64,000 bases of DNA. It comes from Halorarum salinum (GTDB lineage: Archaea; Halobacteriota; Halobacteria; Halobacteriales; Haloferacaceae). Positions within the stretch are counted from its first letter, which is position 1; every line of letters starts with the position of its first letter. The notes under the pieces are model-generated. The model was not told the DNA's origin. It worked only from the letters and a program-made list of their open reading frames with translations, and made no database searches. The position numbers were made by a program, and so were the translations under genes. The stretch lies in contig NZ_CP058579.1 of assembly GCF_013402875.1 (NCBI RefSeq), positions 3,410,001 to 3,474,000 on the forward strand, in the 5' to 3' direction. Positions 24,874 to 33,819 of this stretch are shown here, piece after piece.

Positions 24874-25997
24874 CCGGGGACGACGCCGTCGAGGATGAAG
24901 CCGCTGCGGACGAATCCACGGGGAAGGACGCGACGGCAGCGGGGGACCGCATCGTCACCGTCGACGTGGAACCGCTCGACCTCCGGATGGACGAGCCGTT
25001 CGAGATCGCGCTCGGCACCCAGCACCGCGCGCGAAACGTCATCGTTCGCGTGGAGACCGAAGCGGGAACGGTCGGCTGGGGCGAGGGATCGCCCATCCCA
25101 CCCGTGACGGGTGAGACGCAGGAGGCGGCGCTGGCGTCGGCCCGTGCGGCCGCGGAACTTCTCGAAGGGGAATCGGTGGCCGAGTACCACCGACTCGTGG
25201 ACGCGGTGCGCTCGACTGTCCCGGGGATGGTCTCGGCCTCGTTCGCCGTTGAGACCGCGCTGCTCGACGCCTACTGCCGGGCGAGGGACGTCCCGATGTC
25301 GGAACTGTTCGGCGGGCCCCCTGAGCCGGTCGAAACCGACCTCACTATCCCTATCGTCCCCCCGGAGGCAGCAGGTGAAGCGGCCGCCGAAGCCACAGAG
25401 GCCGGGTTCACCCACCTGAAGGTGAAGACGGGCGGGGCGGTGGACGCCGACGTGGAGCGGGTCGCCGCCGTGGCCGAGGCGGCGCCGGAGGCCGAACTGA
25501 AGGTGGACGCCAACCAGGGGTGGACGGTCGCTGAATCGGTCCGGTTCGCCCGCGCGGTCCGCGATCGGGACGTCGACCTCGCGCTCCTCGAACAGCCGGT
25601 GCGGGCTGACGACGTAGCCGGACTCGCGCGGGTCCGCGACGCTGTCGCCGTCCCGGTCGCGGCCGACGAGGCGGTATTCACCCCGGGGGACGCGCTGTCG
25701 GTCGTGCATGCGGACGCCGCGGACGTGATCAACGTCAAACTCGGCAAGTCCGGCCCCCTCGCTGCCGCCGAGATCGTCGCCATCGCGGAGGCCGCCAACC
25801 TGGAGCTAATGGTCGGCTGCATGCTCGAGTCGGCCGTGGGTATTCACGCGAGCGCACACCTCGTCGCCGGGTCGGGCGCGTTCTCGTACGTCGACCTCGA
25901 CGGGAACTTGCTGCTCGCCGAGGACGTCGTCGACGTGGAATACGGGCCAATCGTGGAGATCGACGGGCCCGGTCATGGCGTCGTTCCGAGAACGTAG
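24870..25997 (+). CDS. dgcA: enolase-superfamily epimerase, DgcA-like (dipeptide epimerase / N-acetyl-D-glutamate racemase type)
   Basis: 375 residues from GTG 24870, overlapping dgcN (GTGA). The first ~25 residues are acidic and low-complexity; family homology starts at VTVDVEPLDLRMDEPFEIAL. Active-site signatures of the Ala-Glu epimerase branch are present: catalytic K-x-K in HLKVKTGGAV, metal ligands in LKVDANQGW, LLEQPV and AADEAVF, and the second-base Lys in INVKLGKSGPL. GCMLESAVGI follows. Enzymes of this branch epimerise the glutamate moiety of dipeptides or racemise N-acetyl-glutamate; the coupling to DgcN favours the latter. Metal-dependent and cytosolic. Confidence 0.85.
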   Translation: MTGDDAVEDEAAADESTGKDATAAGDRIVTVDVEPLDLRMDEPFEIALGTQHRARNVIVRVETEAGTVGWGEGSPIPPVTGETQEAALASARAAAELLEGESVAEYHRLVDAVRSTVPGMVSASFAVETALLDAYCRARDVPMSELFGGPPEPVETDLTIPIVPPEAAGEAAAEATEAGFTHLKVKTGGAVDADVERVAAVAEAAPEAELKVDANQGWTVAESVRFARAVRDRDVDLALLEQPVRADDVAGLARVRDAVAVPVAADEAVFTPGDALSVVHADAADVINVKLGKSGPLAAAEIVAIAEAANLELMVGCMLESAVGIHASAHLVAGSGAFSYVDLDGNLLLAEDVVDVEYGPIVEIDGPGHGVVPRT

Positions 25998-26024
25998 TCG
26001 TGCCGTGACCGCCGAGGAACTGGC

Positions 26025-27398
26025 CTACTGGGAAGCCTCGGCCGCGTGCTGGCTGATGCCGTCGGTGATGACGTCGAGCCCGTTGTCGGCCTGCTCCTCG
26101 GTCATCACGAGCGGCGGCAGCAGCCTGAGCACGTTCTTCTCCCGGCCGGCGTTCCAGACGAGCACGCCCCGGTCGTAACAGTACTGCTGGATCCACTCGA
26201 CTGCATCTGAGTCCAGCGCACCGTTCCCGTCGACGAACTCGACGCCGATGAACAGCCCCCGTCCGCGCACCTCGGCCACGAACGGGGAATCTTCGGCGGC
26301 CTCACGAAGCCGCCCGCGGATGTGTTCGCCAAGGTCGGTCGCGTGCGAGAGCAGGTCGTGCGACTGGATGTACTCGATGGCCCGGATGCCGCCGCGCATG
26401 GCCGGGACGTTCCCGCGGAACGTCCCGATGTGACCGCCCGGCCCCCAGGTGTCGAGGTCCTCGTCGTACATGAGCGCCCCGAGCGGCAACCCGGCACCGC
26501 CCAGCCCCTTCGCCATCGGCATGGCGTCGGGGGTCACGTCGGACCACTCGGAGGCGAACCACTTCCCGGTCCGCCCGAACCCCGACTGGATCTCGTCGAC
26601 GACGAGCGGGACGTCGTTCGCCTCGGCGAGCTCCTTCAGTCCGGGGAGGAACCCCTCCGGGGGGACGACGACCCCGCCCTCCCCCTGGATCGGCTCGACC
26701 CAGATCCCAGCCGGGTTGGTCATCCCACCGTACGGGTCCTCGAGTGTCTTTCGAACCTCCTCGAGTACGCGCCGGGACGTCGCCTCGGAGTCCTCGCTCC
26801 GGAGCGGATACGGGTAGGGAACGTGGACGACGTCCGCGAGCAGCGGGGTGTAGTCCTTCTTGTACTTGCGGCCGCTCGTCAGCGAAAGCGCGCCCGACGT
26901 CGACCCGTGGTAGGCACCTTTGAACGAGATGAGGCCGTGGCCGCCGGTGTTGTACTTCGCGAGCTTGATCGAGCCTTCGATGGCGTCGCTCCCGCACGGC
27001 CCGCCGAAGATGACCCGGTTGTTGTCCGTCAGGTCGCCCGGCGCGATCTCGTTCAGCTTCTCGATGAGTTCGAGGCGTGTCTCGGTCGGGAAGTCGATCG
27101 TGTGGACCAGCCGCTCGGTCTGTTCGTTGACCCCCTCGACGACGTACGGGTTCGAGTGGCCGACGTTGAGCACGCCGATGCCCGCGAAGAAGTCGAGGTA
27201 GACGTTCCCGTCGATGTCCTTCACCGTCGCGCCCCTCGCCTCGTCGAGCGCGATGGGGACAGACCGGGGGTACGCGACCGCGCTGCTGTCGATCTCCCGC
27301 TGCCGCTCGAGGAGTTTCCGGGACTCCGGACCGGGGACGTCGGTCGTCATCCGTGGTTCCTGGGCGAAGTGAACGTCGTGGATCGGTGGGCCCGTCAT
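26025..27398 (-). CDS. class III PLP-dependent aminotransferase or amino-acid racemase
   Basis: 457 residues from ATG 27398, chosen over ATGs at 27410 and 27425 because a TATA-like box lies 28 bases upstream of 27398. Fold type I motifs: [40 protein letters not shown] (cofactor phosphate site), [40 protein letters not shown] (PLP Asp) and the Schiff-base Lys in [18 protein letters not shown]. The family covers 4-aminobutyrate/ornithine aminotransferases and archaeal broad-range amino-acid racemases, which cannot be separated by eye. It converges with dgcA and is next to the Lrp regulator, so it probably feeds on D- or omega-amino acids from this cluster. Confidence 0.85.
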   Translation of the reverse strand: MTGPPIHDVHFAQEPRMTTDVPGPESRKLLERQREIDSSAVAYPRSVPIALDEARGATVKDIDGNVYLDFFAGIGVLNVGHSNPYVVEGVNEQTERLVHTIDFPTETRLELIEKLNEIAPGDLTDNNRVIFGGPCGSDAIEGSIKLAKYNTGGHGLISFKGAYHGSTSGALSLTSGRKYKKDYTPLLADVVHVPYPYPLRSEDSEATSRRVLEEVRKTLEDPYGGMTNPAGIWVEPIQGEGGVVVPPEGFLPGLKELAEANDVPLVVDEIQSGFGRTGKWFASEWSDVTPDAMPMAKGLGGAGLPLGALMYDEDLDTWGPGGHIGTFRGNVPAMRGGIRAIEYIQSHDLLSHATDLGEHIRGRLREAAEDSPFVAEVRGRGLFIGVEFVDGNGALDSDAVEWIQQYCYDRGVLVWNAGREKNVLRLLPPLVMTEEQADNGLDVITDGISQHAAEASQ

Positions 27399-27420
27399 TG
27401 GTTCCCGCATGGACCTCGGG

Positions 27421-27430
27421 ACCAAATATC
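27421..27430 (-). promoter_or_regulatory. TATA-like element of the class III PLP enzyme gene
   Basis: Minus-strand GATATTTGGT centred about 28 bases before ATG 27398. An AATATT-centred sequence (GTTCGAATATTTCTC, plus strand from 27470) lies further upstream and resembles one beside the hydrolase promoter at 29532. Confidence 0.5.
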
Positions 27431-27750
27431 TTGCCCCGAGTCCTAGCTTGGCTTCAGAAGTCGAACAGGGTTCGAATATTTCTCTTCGAAGTAGACGTCG
27501 TACGGTCCGGTCGCCGACGGCCCCGCGGCGACGGCCGGCGAGCGCCCGGCGAGAGCCCCGCGGGTAGCTCGGCGGTCCCTCCTCGAGCGTGCCGTACCCG
27601 GGAACGCGGCGTGGATCACCATCGGTGGCGTCGGCGAACGCGGCACTTCGAGAAAGAGGGGGTGAGGGCGATCGAAGTCGAGCACCGCAGGCGGGTCCGC
27701 GTCCGCTGGCGGGAGCCGCGTGATCGGGATCCGGGACCGCGTCCCCGAGG
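27431..27750. other. intergenic region, 320 bases
   Basis: Holds the upstream regulatory region of the PLP enzyme gene (AATATT-centred element at 27470-27491) and the 3' flank of the Lrp gene. A minus-strand frame of 80 codons (27443-27685) is Arg/Pro-rich and overlaps the promoter region; I do not regard it as a gene. Confidence 0.4.
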
Positions 27751-28251
27751 TCAGGGGTCCGGCGAGAGGTCGAGCTGCTTCAGGGTCTCGATGTCGTAGT
27801 TCCGGAGCGGGTTCGGCTCCTCCTTGATCGTCGAGATGACGAATTTCGAGCTGGTCCGTTCGACGCCGTCGACGGCCTCGTACGACTCGACGAGGTCCTG
27901 GACGAACGAGCTGTTGGGGAGGTGGGCGGTGACGATGAAGTCCGTATCGCCCATCGTGAAGTAGACGCCCGAGACGCCGTCGATCGCGGCCAGCTGCGAG
28001 CCGACGGTCTCGTGGTACCCCTCCTCGTACTCGGCCATCACCTCCGAGATGACAGTGACCGAGAGGCCGAGGGACTTCGGATCGACCTCGAACAGGTCGT
28101 TCTCGATGACGCCGTCCTCCCGGAGGTTCTGCAGCCGGTAGTGGACGGTGGACTTCGGCGTGTCCGTCTCGTCGGCGAGGCGTTTGGGGCTGGCCTCCCC
28201 GATGTCGGCGATGGTCTTCAGTATCTCGAGGTCCCGGTCGTCGAGGCTCAC
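27751..28251 (-). CDS. Lrp/AsnC family transcriptional regulator
   Basis: 166 residues from GTG 28251, overlapping the stop of the hydrolase gene (GTGA), so it is the second gene of that transcript. N-terminal HTH_Asn[49 protein letters not shown]-terminal RAM effector domain: [40 protein letters not shown]. Lrp-type proteins sense amino acids and bind palindromic operators as dimers and octamers. Its position among amino-acid catabolism genes suggests it controls them. Candidate sites are the AATATT-centred elements at 27470 and 29532 and the palindrome at 23773. Confidence 0.9.
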   Translation of the reverse strand: MSLDDRDLEILKTIADIGEASPKRLADETDTPKSTVHYRLQNLREDGVIENDLFEVDPKSLGLSVTVISEVMAEYEEGYHETVGSQLAAIDGVSGVYFTMGDTDFIVTAHLPNSSFVQDLVESYEAVDGVERTSSKFVISTIKEEPNPLRNYDIETLKQLDLSPDP

Positions 28252-29498
28252 CGTCGACCCCCCTCGCCGTCGCCTGTTCCCGCGAGCCGGCGCGTCGTCC
28301 GGGCGAACACCTCGGCGCCCGCGACCGCGTCCTCCCACTCGGTGAACTCCCGCTCGTTGTGCGTCCGCCCGTCGACGCTCGGGACGAAGATCATCCCCGC
28401 GTCGGTCAGCTCCGCGAGATAGGACGCGTCGTGGCCGGCGCCGCTCGTCATCCGCATCGCGGGGCTGTCGCTCCCGGCCGCGGCGGCCTCGACGGCGTCG
28501 GCGACCCGCGGGGCGAACTCCGTGCGGGGGATGCGCCACAGCTCCGACAGCTCGAACTCGGTCCCCTCGCGCCCGCAGGCCGCCCGGAGTTCCTCCTCGA
28601 CCCGGTCGACGGCGCCCGCCACCACCTCGTCGTCGTACGACCGGACGTCCACGGTGAACGTCGCCTCCGCGGGGATCACATTCACCGAGTTCGGCTCGAC
28701 CGTCAGCTCCCCGACGGTCGTGACGACGTCGTCGTCCAGCCGTCCGGCCATGCGCCGGACCGCGGTCACGACGTCCGCGGCGGCCACCAGCGCGTCCGAG
28801 CGCGTGTGCATCGGCGAGGGCCCCGCGTGGTCGGCGTCCCCGCGGACCGTCGCCTCGAGCCAGACCATCCCGAGCACCCCCTCGACGACGCCGATCCGCC
28901 GGTCCGCCTCCTCGAGCGCGGGACCCTGTTCGACGTGCAGTTCGAGCGCGGAGTCGGGGACCTCGTCCGGGCCCACGGGTTCGGTCCCGCGATAGCCGAT
29001 CTCCTCCAGCGCCTCCTCGACGGTGGTCCCGTTCTCGTCGGTCTCCGCGAGGACGGTCTCGACGTCGTGGGCGCCCACGTACGCGCCGCTCCCCGTCAGA
29101 GCCGGTTTGAACCGGGACCCCTCCTCGTTCGTCCAGTTGACGATCTCGATCGGCCGCTCCGTCTCGACGCCCTCGTCCTCGAACGTCCGGAGCGTCTCGA
29201 GCGCCGAGAGCACGCCGAGTTGGCCGTCGTAGCGGCCGCCCTTCGGCTGGGAGTCGAGGTGCGAGCCGATCAGCACCGGCGCGAGGTCCTCCGTTCCCGG
29301 TCGCCGCCCGAAGACGTTGCCGAGTTCGTCGACGCGCACGGAGAGCCCAAGCTCCTCCAGGTCGGCGACGAACTCGTCGCGGACGCGGCCGTCCGCCTCC
29401 GAGAGCGCCAGCCGGTGGAGCCCCTCGCGGTCGGTCGCGCCGATCGAGGAGTAGCGCTCGAACGACTCGCGGAACCTGTCGGGGTCGATGAGTCCCAT
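28248..29498 (-). CDS. Zn-dependent M20-type hydrolase (N-carbamoyl-L-amino-acid hydrolase / allantoate amidohydrolase family)
   Basis: 416 residues from ATG 29498; a TATA box 28 bases upstream rejects the 13-codon extension. Metal ligands: VLIGSHLDSQPKGGRYDGQL (H-x-D and the bridging D), NWTNEEGSRFKPALTGSGAY (E-E), ELHVEQGPALEEADRRIGVV (H-x-E-Q-G-P), SGAGHDASYLAEL (H). These identify the hydantoinase/carbamoylase branch (AtzC/HyuC). It would remove a carbamoyl or related group from an N-substituted amino acid or ureide, releasing ammonia and CO2. Divergent from the ABC importer's binding protein and co-transcribed with the Lrp gene. Precise substrate unknown. Confidence 0.85.
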   Translation of the reverse strand: MGLIDPDRFRESFERYSSIGATDREGLHRLALSEADGRVRDEFVADLEELGLSVRVDELGNVFGRRPGTEDLAPVLIGSHLDSQPKGGRYDGQLGVLSALETLRTFEDEGVETERPIEIVNWTNEEGSRFKPALTGSGAYVGAHDVETVLAETDENGTTVEEALEEIGYRGTEPVGPDEVPDSALELHVEQGPALEEADRRIGVVEGVLGMVWLEATVRGDADHAGPSPMHTRSDALVAAADVVTAVRRMAGRLDDDVVTTVGELTVEPNSVNVIPAEATFTVDVRSYDDEVVAGAVDRVEEELRAACGREGTEFELSELWRIPRTEFAPRVADAVEAAAAGSDSPAMRMTSGAGHDASYLAELTDAGMIFVPSVDGRTHNEREFTEWEDAVAGAEVFARTTRRLAGTGDGEGGRR

Positions 29499-29520
29499 GT
29501 GACCCCATGTGAACCGCCGC

Positions 29521-29530
29521 ACATATACCT
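29521..29530 (-). promoter_or_regulatory. TATA-like element of the carbamoylase-type hydrolase gene
   Basis: Minus-strand AGGTATATGT about 28 bases before ATG 29498. The adjacent GTTCAATATTCTTC (plus strand from 29532) is a candidate Lrp-type site. Confidence 0.6.
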
Positions 29531-29604
29531 TGTTCAATATTCTTCAGGAAAGTCAGACTCCGTTCCTAACTTTATTTTCAAATCGGACAGCAGCCAGCTT
29601 TCCC

Positions 29605-29614
29605 GTTAACTATA
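29605..29614 (+). promoter_or_regulatory. TATA-like element of the binding-protein gene
   Basis: GTTAACTATA about 31 bases before ATG 29641; AT-rich island in a divergent 142-base promoter region shared with the hydrolase gene. Confidence 0.5.
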
Positions 29615-29640
29615 TCCGTGCGCTATCAATTGGCCTTCCC

Positions 29641-30999
29641 ATGGTAGAGGAAACCATTCACCACGCATCACCCCCGGGGAGCGACGAGGCGTCGCCGGGA
29701 CACGACGGGGCCCCCACCGGGAGCGGGGCAGCGGCCACGAGCCGTCGGCGGTTCGTGCGGGCGGCCGGCGCGAGCGTCTCGCTGGGGGCGCTCGCCGGCT
29801 GTATCGACCTCGGCGGGGGAGGAGGAGGGAACGGCGGCCTCTCCATCGGGATCGTCCAGCCCCTGTCCGGGCCGGCGTCGAACATCGGCGAGCAGAAGCG
29901 GATGGCCGCCGAGCTCTCCCGCGACCTGATCAACGACGGCGGCGGGGTCCACGGCGAGGACGTCGAACTCGTCTTCGGGGACTCCGAGTCGGAGCCGTCG
30001 GCGGGCCGGAACGAGGTGAACCGGCTCATCTCACAGGAGAACGTCGACGCGGTCGGCGGCGGGTTCCACAGCGACGTCGCGCTGGCGACCGTCGAGGTGA
30101 CCTCGCAGAACGAGACGCCCCACGTCCTCGACGAACCGGTCTCGAGCGACATCGTCGACAAGATAAACGAGCAGGAGCTGTGGAACGTCTTCAAGACGAC
30201 GCCCCCCTCCCAGGCGTACGCGGTCGGCTGGCGCCAGCTGATCTCCCGGTTCCAGGAGGACGAGGTCGGCTACTTCCCCTACGAGGATCAGACCATCGCG
30301 CTGATCGGCGAGGACACCTCCTACGGGCTCTCGATCATGGACCTCATGCAGGAGGAGATGGCCGAGATCGGCTGGGAGGTCGTCTCGCAGGACGAGGTGG
30401 GCCTCGACGAGACCGACTTCACCTCGCTTCTGGCCCGGATCGAGGAGAACGACCCCGACGTCGTCTGGGCGGTCCAGACCTCCTCCTCGGGCGCCGGCAA
30501 CCTGGCGAGGCAGTTCGCGGAGACGGGGTTCCAGGGGACGCACTTCTTCCACAACTACGGGCTCACCATCGCCGACGCGCGCGAAACCGCGGGGGACGCG
30601 GCCGACGGGGCGATGACGCTGCTCAACGCCGGCCGTGTCGACCCGTTGCTCGAGGAGCAGGGCGTGCTCTCGGCGTGGGACGACGAGTACGACGCCGACA
30701 TGACCGGGAGCGCCGCGCTCTCCTACCAGAACGTCAAGATCATCGCCGAGTACGTCCGGTCGTTCGACGGCCTGGACGCCTTCCGGTCCGCGAGCGTGAG
30801 CGACTGGGAGGAGACCGTCATCTCCCACGACCCGATCCCCGGCGGCACCGGCCACATCGACTTCCAGGAAAACCACGCCGCGGCCTGGGGAAGCACCGAT
30901 ACCCAGCCCGCGCTCGGCTACCAGGTGCTGAGCGGCGAACTCAACCTCGTCTGGCCGGGGGAGGTCGCGACGACCGAGATCGACGGGAGCGTGTACTGA
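29641..30999 (+). CDS. ABC transporter substrate-binding lipoprotein (HAAT family: branched-chain amino acid/urea/amide)
   Basis: 452 residues. A twin-arginine signal SRRRFVRAAGASVSLGALAG ends in a lipobox LAGC, so it is exported by Tat and lipid-anchored outside. A Gly-rich spacer follows, then the Peripla_BP_6/5 domain: LSIGIVQPLSGPASNIGEQK, LVFGDSESEPSAGRNEVNRL, VDAVGGGFHSDVALATVEVT, IALIGEDTSYGLSIMDLMQE. It supplies substrate to the Liv-type permease encoded at 33-36.5 kb, from which it is separated by the GNAT and amidase genes. The mix with amidase and hydrolase genes suggests amide- or N-substituted amino-acid substrates rather than plain leucine (inference). Confidence 0.9.
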   Translation: MVEETIHHASPPGSDEASPGHDGAPTGSGAAATSRRRFVRAAGASVSLGALAGCIDLGGGGGGNGGLSIGIVQPLSGPASNIGEQKRMAAELSRDLINDGGGVHGEDVELVFGDSESEPSAGRNEVNRLISQENVDAVGGGFHSDVALATVEVTSQNETPHVLDEPVSSDIVDKINEQELWNVFKTTPPSQAYAVGWRQLISRFQEDEVGYFPYEDQTIALIGEDTSYGLSIMDLMQEEMAEIGWEVVSQDEVGLDETDFTSLLARIEENDPDVVWAVQTSSSGAGNLARQFAETGFQGTHFFHNYGLTIADARETAGDAADGAMTLLNAGRVDPLLEEQGVLSAWDDEYDADMTGSAALSYQNVKIIAEYVRSFDGLDAFRSASVSDWEETVISHDPIPGGTGHIDFQENHAAAWGSTDTQPALGYQVLSGELNLVWPGEVATTEIDGSVY

Positions 31000-31086
31000 C
31001 GTGGCCGGCAGCGTTCACCCGCACCCGGTCGCGACCCGGGGGGACCCGTCCGGATCCCGATCGAACGCGGCCATCGCGGCGGACCC

Positions 31087-31509
31087 ATGACCGTCCGGGA
31101 AGTCGAGACGGCCGCCGAGCGCGCGGCCGCGTTCCCCGTGCTCGCCGAGCTCCGCTCGCACCTCGACGAGGAGCAGTTCGAACGCCTGTACGCGGAGATG
31201 GCCGATGAGGGGTACCGGCTCTTCGCCGCCTACGACGACGGCGAACCGATCGCGGTCGCCGGCGTCACGCTCTCGACGAACTTCTACCTCGGCGGGCACG
31301 CCTACGTGTACGACCTCGTCACGACGGCCGACCGGCGGTCGGAGGGACACGGGAAACGGCTGCTGGAGCACGTTCACGAGTGGGCCAGGGACCGGGGCTG
31401 TGAGGCCGTCGAACTCGAGTCGGGGCTGTGGCGCGAGGACGCCCACCGATTCTACGAGGAGATGGGATACGAGAAGTACTGCTACTCGTTCAAGCATGAC
31501 CTCCAGTGA
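31087..31509 (+). CDS. GNAT family N-acetyltransferase
   Basis: 140 residues. The acetyl-CoA pyrophosphate loop is RRSEGHGKRLLEHVHEWARD (R/Q-x-x-G-x-G/A variant, about residues 84-103). It is preceded by the strand AYVYDLVTTAD and followed by the C-terminal RFYEEMGYEKYCYSFKHDL, standard GNAT topology. Located between the binding-protein gene and the amidase gene, all in one direction. It may acetylate an amine generated in the pathway or detoxify an intermediate; the acceptor is unknown. It overlaps no neighbour. Confidence 0.85.
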   Translation: MTVREVETAAERAAAFPVLAELRSHLDEEQFERLYAEMADEGYRLFAAYDDGEPIAVAGVTLSTNFYLGGHAYVYDLVTTADRRSEGHGKRLLEHVHEWARDRGCEAVELESGLWREDAHRFYEEMGYEKYCYSFKHDLQ

Positions 31510-31626
31510 GACCAGCGAACGACTGAGTACAGCGCGCTCGGGACGGTCGGTCGGTCGCCGCGAATCGGCCCCACGCCACCGTCCCACGAGTCGAGACGGC
31601 GGGGAACGCCGACGTGGAGGGGGACG

Positions 31627-33090
31627 GTGACCGGCGGCGTTCCATACGCGTCGGCGCGCTCGATCGCCGACGGGGTTCGGACCGGGGAGCTCTCGCCCGT
31701 CGACGTGGTGGAGACGTACCTCGACCGCATCGAGCGGTTCAACCCCGACCTCAACGCGCTCGTCACCGTCTCGGCGGAGTCGGCCCGCGAGGCCGCGGCG
31801 GAGGCCGAGCGGGCGGTCGAACGCGGCGACGACCTCGGCCCGCTCCACGGCGTGCCGGTCGCCATCAAGGACCTCAACCGCACCCGCGGGGTCCGGACGA
31901 CGTTCGGCTCGACCGCGTTCGCCGATAACGTCCCCGAGGAGGACGACACGGTCGTCGCCCGACTCCGCGAGGCGGGCGCCGTCGTCGTCGGGAAGACGAA
32001 CACGCCGGAGTTCGGCCGCAAGACCGTCACGGACAACCCCCTGTTCGGCGCGTCGGCCAACCCGTGGGACCTCGACCGGACGACCGGCGGCTCCTCGGGC
32101 GGCAGCGCCGCGGCGGTCGCGGCGGGGCTCGTCCCGCTCGCGCTCGGCTCGGACGCCGCCGGCTCGATCCGGATCCCGTCGAGCGCCTGCGGCGTCTTCG
32201 GACTCCTCCCCGACTTCGGTCGCGTCCCCGACGGCCCCGACCGGCCGGACGCCTTCGAGAACGTCCTGCCGTACACGTTCCTGGGACCCATCGCGCGGAC
32301 GGTCGGCGACGCCGCGCTCATGCTCGACGTGATGGCCGGCCCCGACGTCGGTGAACCGTACGGCCTCCCCGCGCCGGAGGGGTCGTACCTCGACGCGCTG
32401 GACGCGCCGGTCTCGGACCTGACGATCGGCTACTCGCCGACGTTCGGCGGGTTCCAGGTCGACCCCGCGGTCCGCGACGCGGTCGAGGACGCGCTCGACG
32501 CGCTCTCGGCCGCGGGCGCGACCGTGACCGAACTCGACCTCTCCTTCGCGGACTCGTGGGACGATCGCCACGATGCGCTGGAGTGGATCCTCCAGCAGCG
32601 GTACGTGGGGCTGTACGAGAACCTCAAACGGACGGCGAGCGTGGACCTGCTCGACGCGGACCGGGAGATCACGCCGGAGGTCGTCTCGCGCATCGAAGCG
32701 GGCCTCGACCTCGACGCGGGGACGATGGCGGCGGCGAGGCGACGCCGGACCGCGGTGTACGAGACGGTCCAGCGCGGGCTGGAGGGGGTCGACGTGCTCG
32801 CGACGCCGACGCTCTCCCGGACCGCCCCCGAACTGGGGACGACCGACCCGACCGTAGACGGGGAGCCGGTCCACCCGATGCACGGCTGGACGCTCACCTG
32901 GCCGCTCAACCTCAGCGGCAACCCCGCGGGATCGATCCCCGTGGGCTTCGACGACGGGCTGCCCGTCGGGATGCAACTCGTCGGCGACCGGCTCGACGAC
33001 CGGACGGTCGTCGCCGCCTGTGCCGCCGTCGAGCGCGAGCTCCCGTGGATCGGGTCGTACCCGCCCGCGGGGCTGGAGGGGGGAGCATGA
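31627..33090 (+). CDS. amidase (amidase signature family)
   Basis: 487 residues from GTG 31627. The Ser-cisSer-Lys triad is visible: Lys in LHGVPVAIKDLNRTRGVRTT (~residue 80), cis-Ser and nucleophile Ser in DLDRTTGGSSGGSAAAVAAG (~155) and GSDAAGSIRIPSSACGVFGL (~178). The closing segment LNLSGNPAGSIPVGFDDGLP is also family-typical. It hydrolyses an amide to acid plus ammonia. GatA is a relative, but no gatB/gatC neighbours exist and the C-terminal part matches catabolic amidases. Its stop overlaps the next gene (ATGA at 33087-33090), so it is translationally coupled to the ABC importer; the amide is probably imported by that transporter. Confidence 0.9.
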   Translation: MTGGVPYASARSIADGVRTGELSPVDVVETYLDRIERFNPDLNALVTVSAESAREAAAEAERAVERGDDLGPLHGVPVAIKDLNRTRGVRTTFGSTAFADNVPEEDDTVVARLREAGAVVVGKTNTPEFGRKTVTDNPLFGASANPWDLDRTTGGSSGGSAAAVAAGLVPLALGSDAAGSIRIPSSACGVFGLLPDFGRVPDGPDRPDAFENVLPYTFLGPIARTVGDAALMLDVMAGPDVGEPYGLPAPEGSYLDALDAPVSDLTIGYSPTFGGFQVDPAVRDAVEDALDALSAAGATVTELDLSFADSWDDRHDALEWILQQRYVGLYENLKRTASVDLLDADREITPEVVSRIEAGLDLDAGTMAAARRRRTAVYETVQRGLEGVDVLATPTLSRTAPELGTTDPTVDGEPVHPMHGWTLTWPLNLSGNPAGSIPVGFDDGLPVGMQLVGDRLDDRTVVAACAAVERELPWIGSYPPAGLEGGA

Positions 33091-33818
33091 CCGACGAGGG
33101 GGCCACGACCGGGGACGTGCTCGTCACGGACGGGCTCACGAAGTCCTTCGGCGGCATCACGGCGGTCGACGGTCTCGACCTGTCGATCGGGTCGGGCGAG
33201 CTCGTCGGGCTGATCGGCCCGAACGGCGCCGGGAAGACGACGACGCTCAACCTCGTCACGGGGTTCCTCCTGCCGTCCGGGGGGATGATTCGGTTCAACG
33301 GCGAGGACGTGACGGGCGAGCGGCCGAACGAGCTCTCGCGGCGGGGGGTCGGCCGCACCTTCCAGATCTCGAAGCCGTTCGGCCGGCTGAGCGTGTACGA
33401 GAACATGCTCGTCCCGAACGTCCCCTACGGCCCGGCCGAGCGGGAGGAGCGCATCCGCACGCTGCTCGCGGAGCTGAGCCTGGATCACGTGGCCGAGAAC
33501 CGCGCGGACGAGATCAGCGGCGGTCAGAAGAAGCTGCTGGAACTCGCGCGCGTGCTCATGCTCGATCCGGACCTGGTGCTCCTGGACGAACCCGCCGCGG
33601 GGGTGAACCCCGCGCTCATGGACGAGATCATGGAGGACATCAAACGCATCAACGCCGGGGGGACCGCCATCCTCGTCATCGAGCACGACATGTCCGTCAT
33701 CGAGGAACTGTGCGAACGGGTCGTCGTGATGAACGCCGGTCGGAACATCATGACGGGCACGTTCGAGGAAGTTCGCGCCGACGAGCGCGTCCGGGACGCG
33801 TACCTGGGGGGAACCTGA
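33087..33818 (+). CDS. livG: HAAT-type ABC transporter ATP-binding protein, LivG-like
   Basis: 243 residues, overlapping the amidase gene by four bases. Walker A GLIGPNGAGKTTTLNLVTGF (~residues 43-62), signature ADEISGGQKKLLELARVLML, Walker B LVLLDEPAAGVN and the switch His in LVIEHDMSVIEEL. The insertion typical of LivG (GVGRTFQISKPFGRLSVYEN) separates it from LivF. It powers uptake together with the LivF-, LivH- and LivM-like proteins that follow. No regulatory domain. Confidence 0.9.
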   Translation: MTDEGATTGDVLVTDGLTKSFGGITAVDGLDLSIGSGELVGLIGPNGAGKTTTLNLVTGFLLPSGGMIRFNGEDVTGERPNELSRRGVGRTFQISKPFGRLSVYENMLVPNVPYGPAEREERIRTLLAELSLDHVAENRADEISGGQKKLLELARVLMLDPDLVLLDEPAAGVNPALMDEIMEDIKRINAGGTAILVIEHDMSVIEELCERVVVMNAGRNIMTGTFEEVRADERVRDAYLGGT

Positions 33819-33819
33819 G

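Noticed and set aside
27443-27685. Possible 80-residue gene upstream of the class III PLP enzyme
   Set aside because: Arg/Pro-rich, no family resemblance, and it overlaps the likely promoter of the PLP gene.
31627-33090. Reading the amidase as GatA of the tRNA amidotransferase
   Set aside because: No gatB or gatC nearby, and it is coupled to an ABC importer; the catabolic amidase interpretation fits better.
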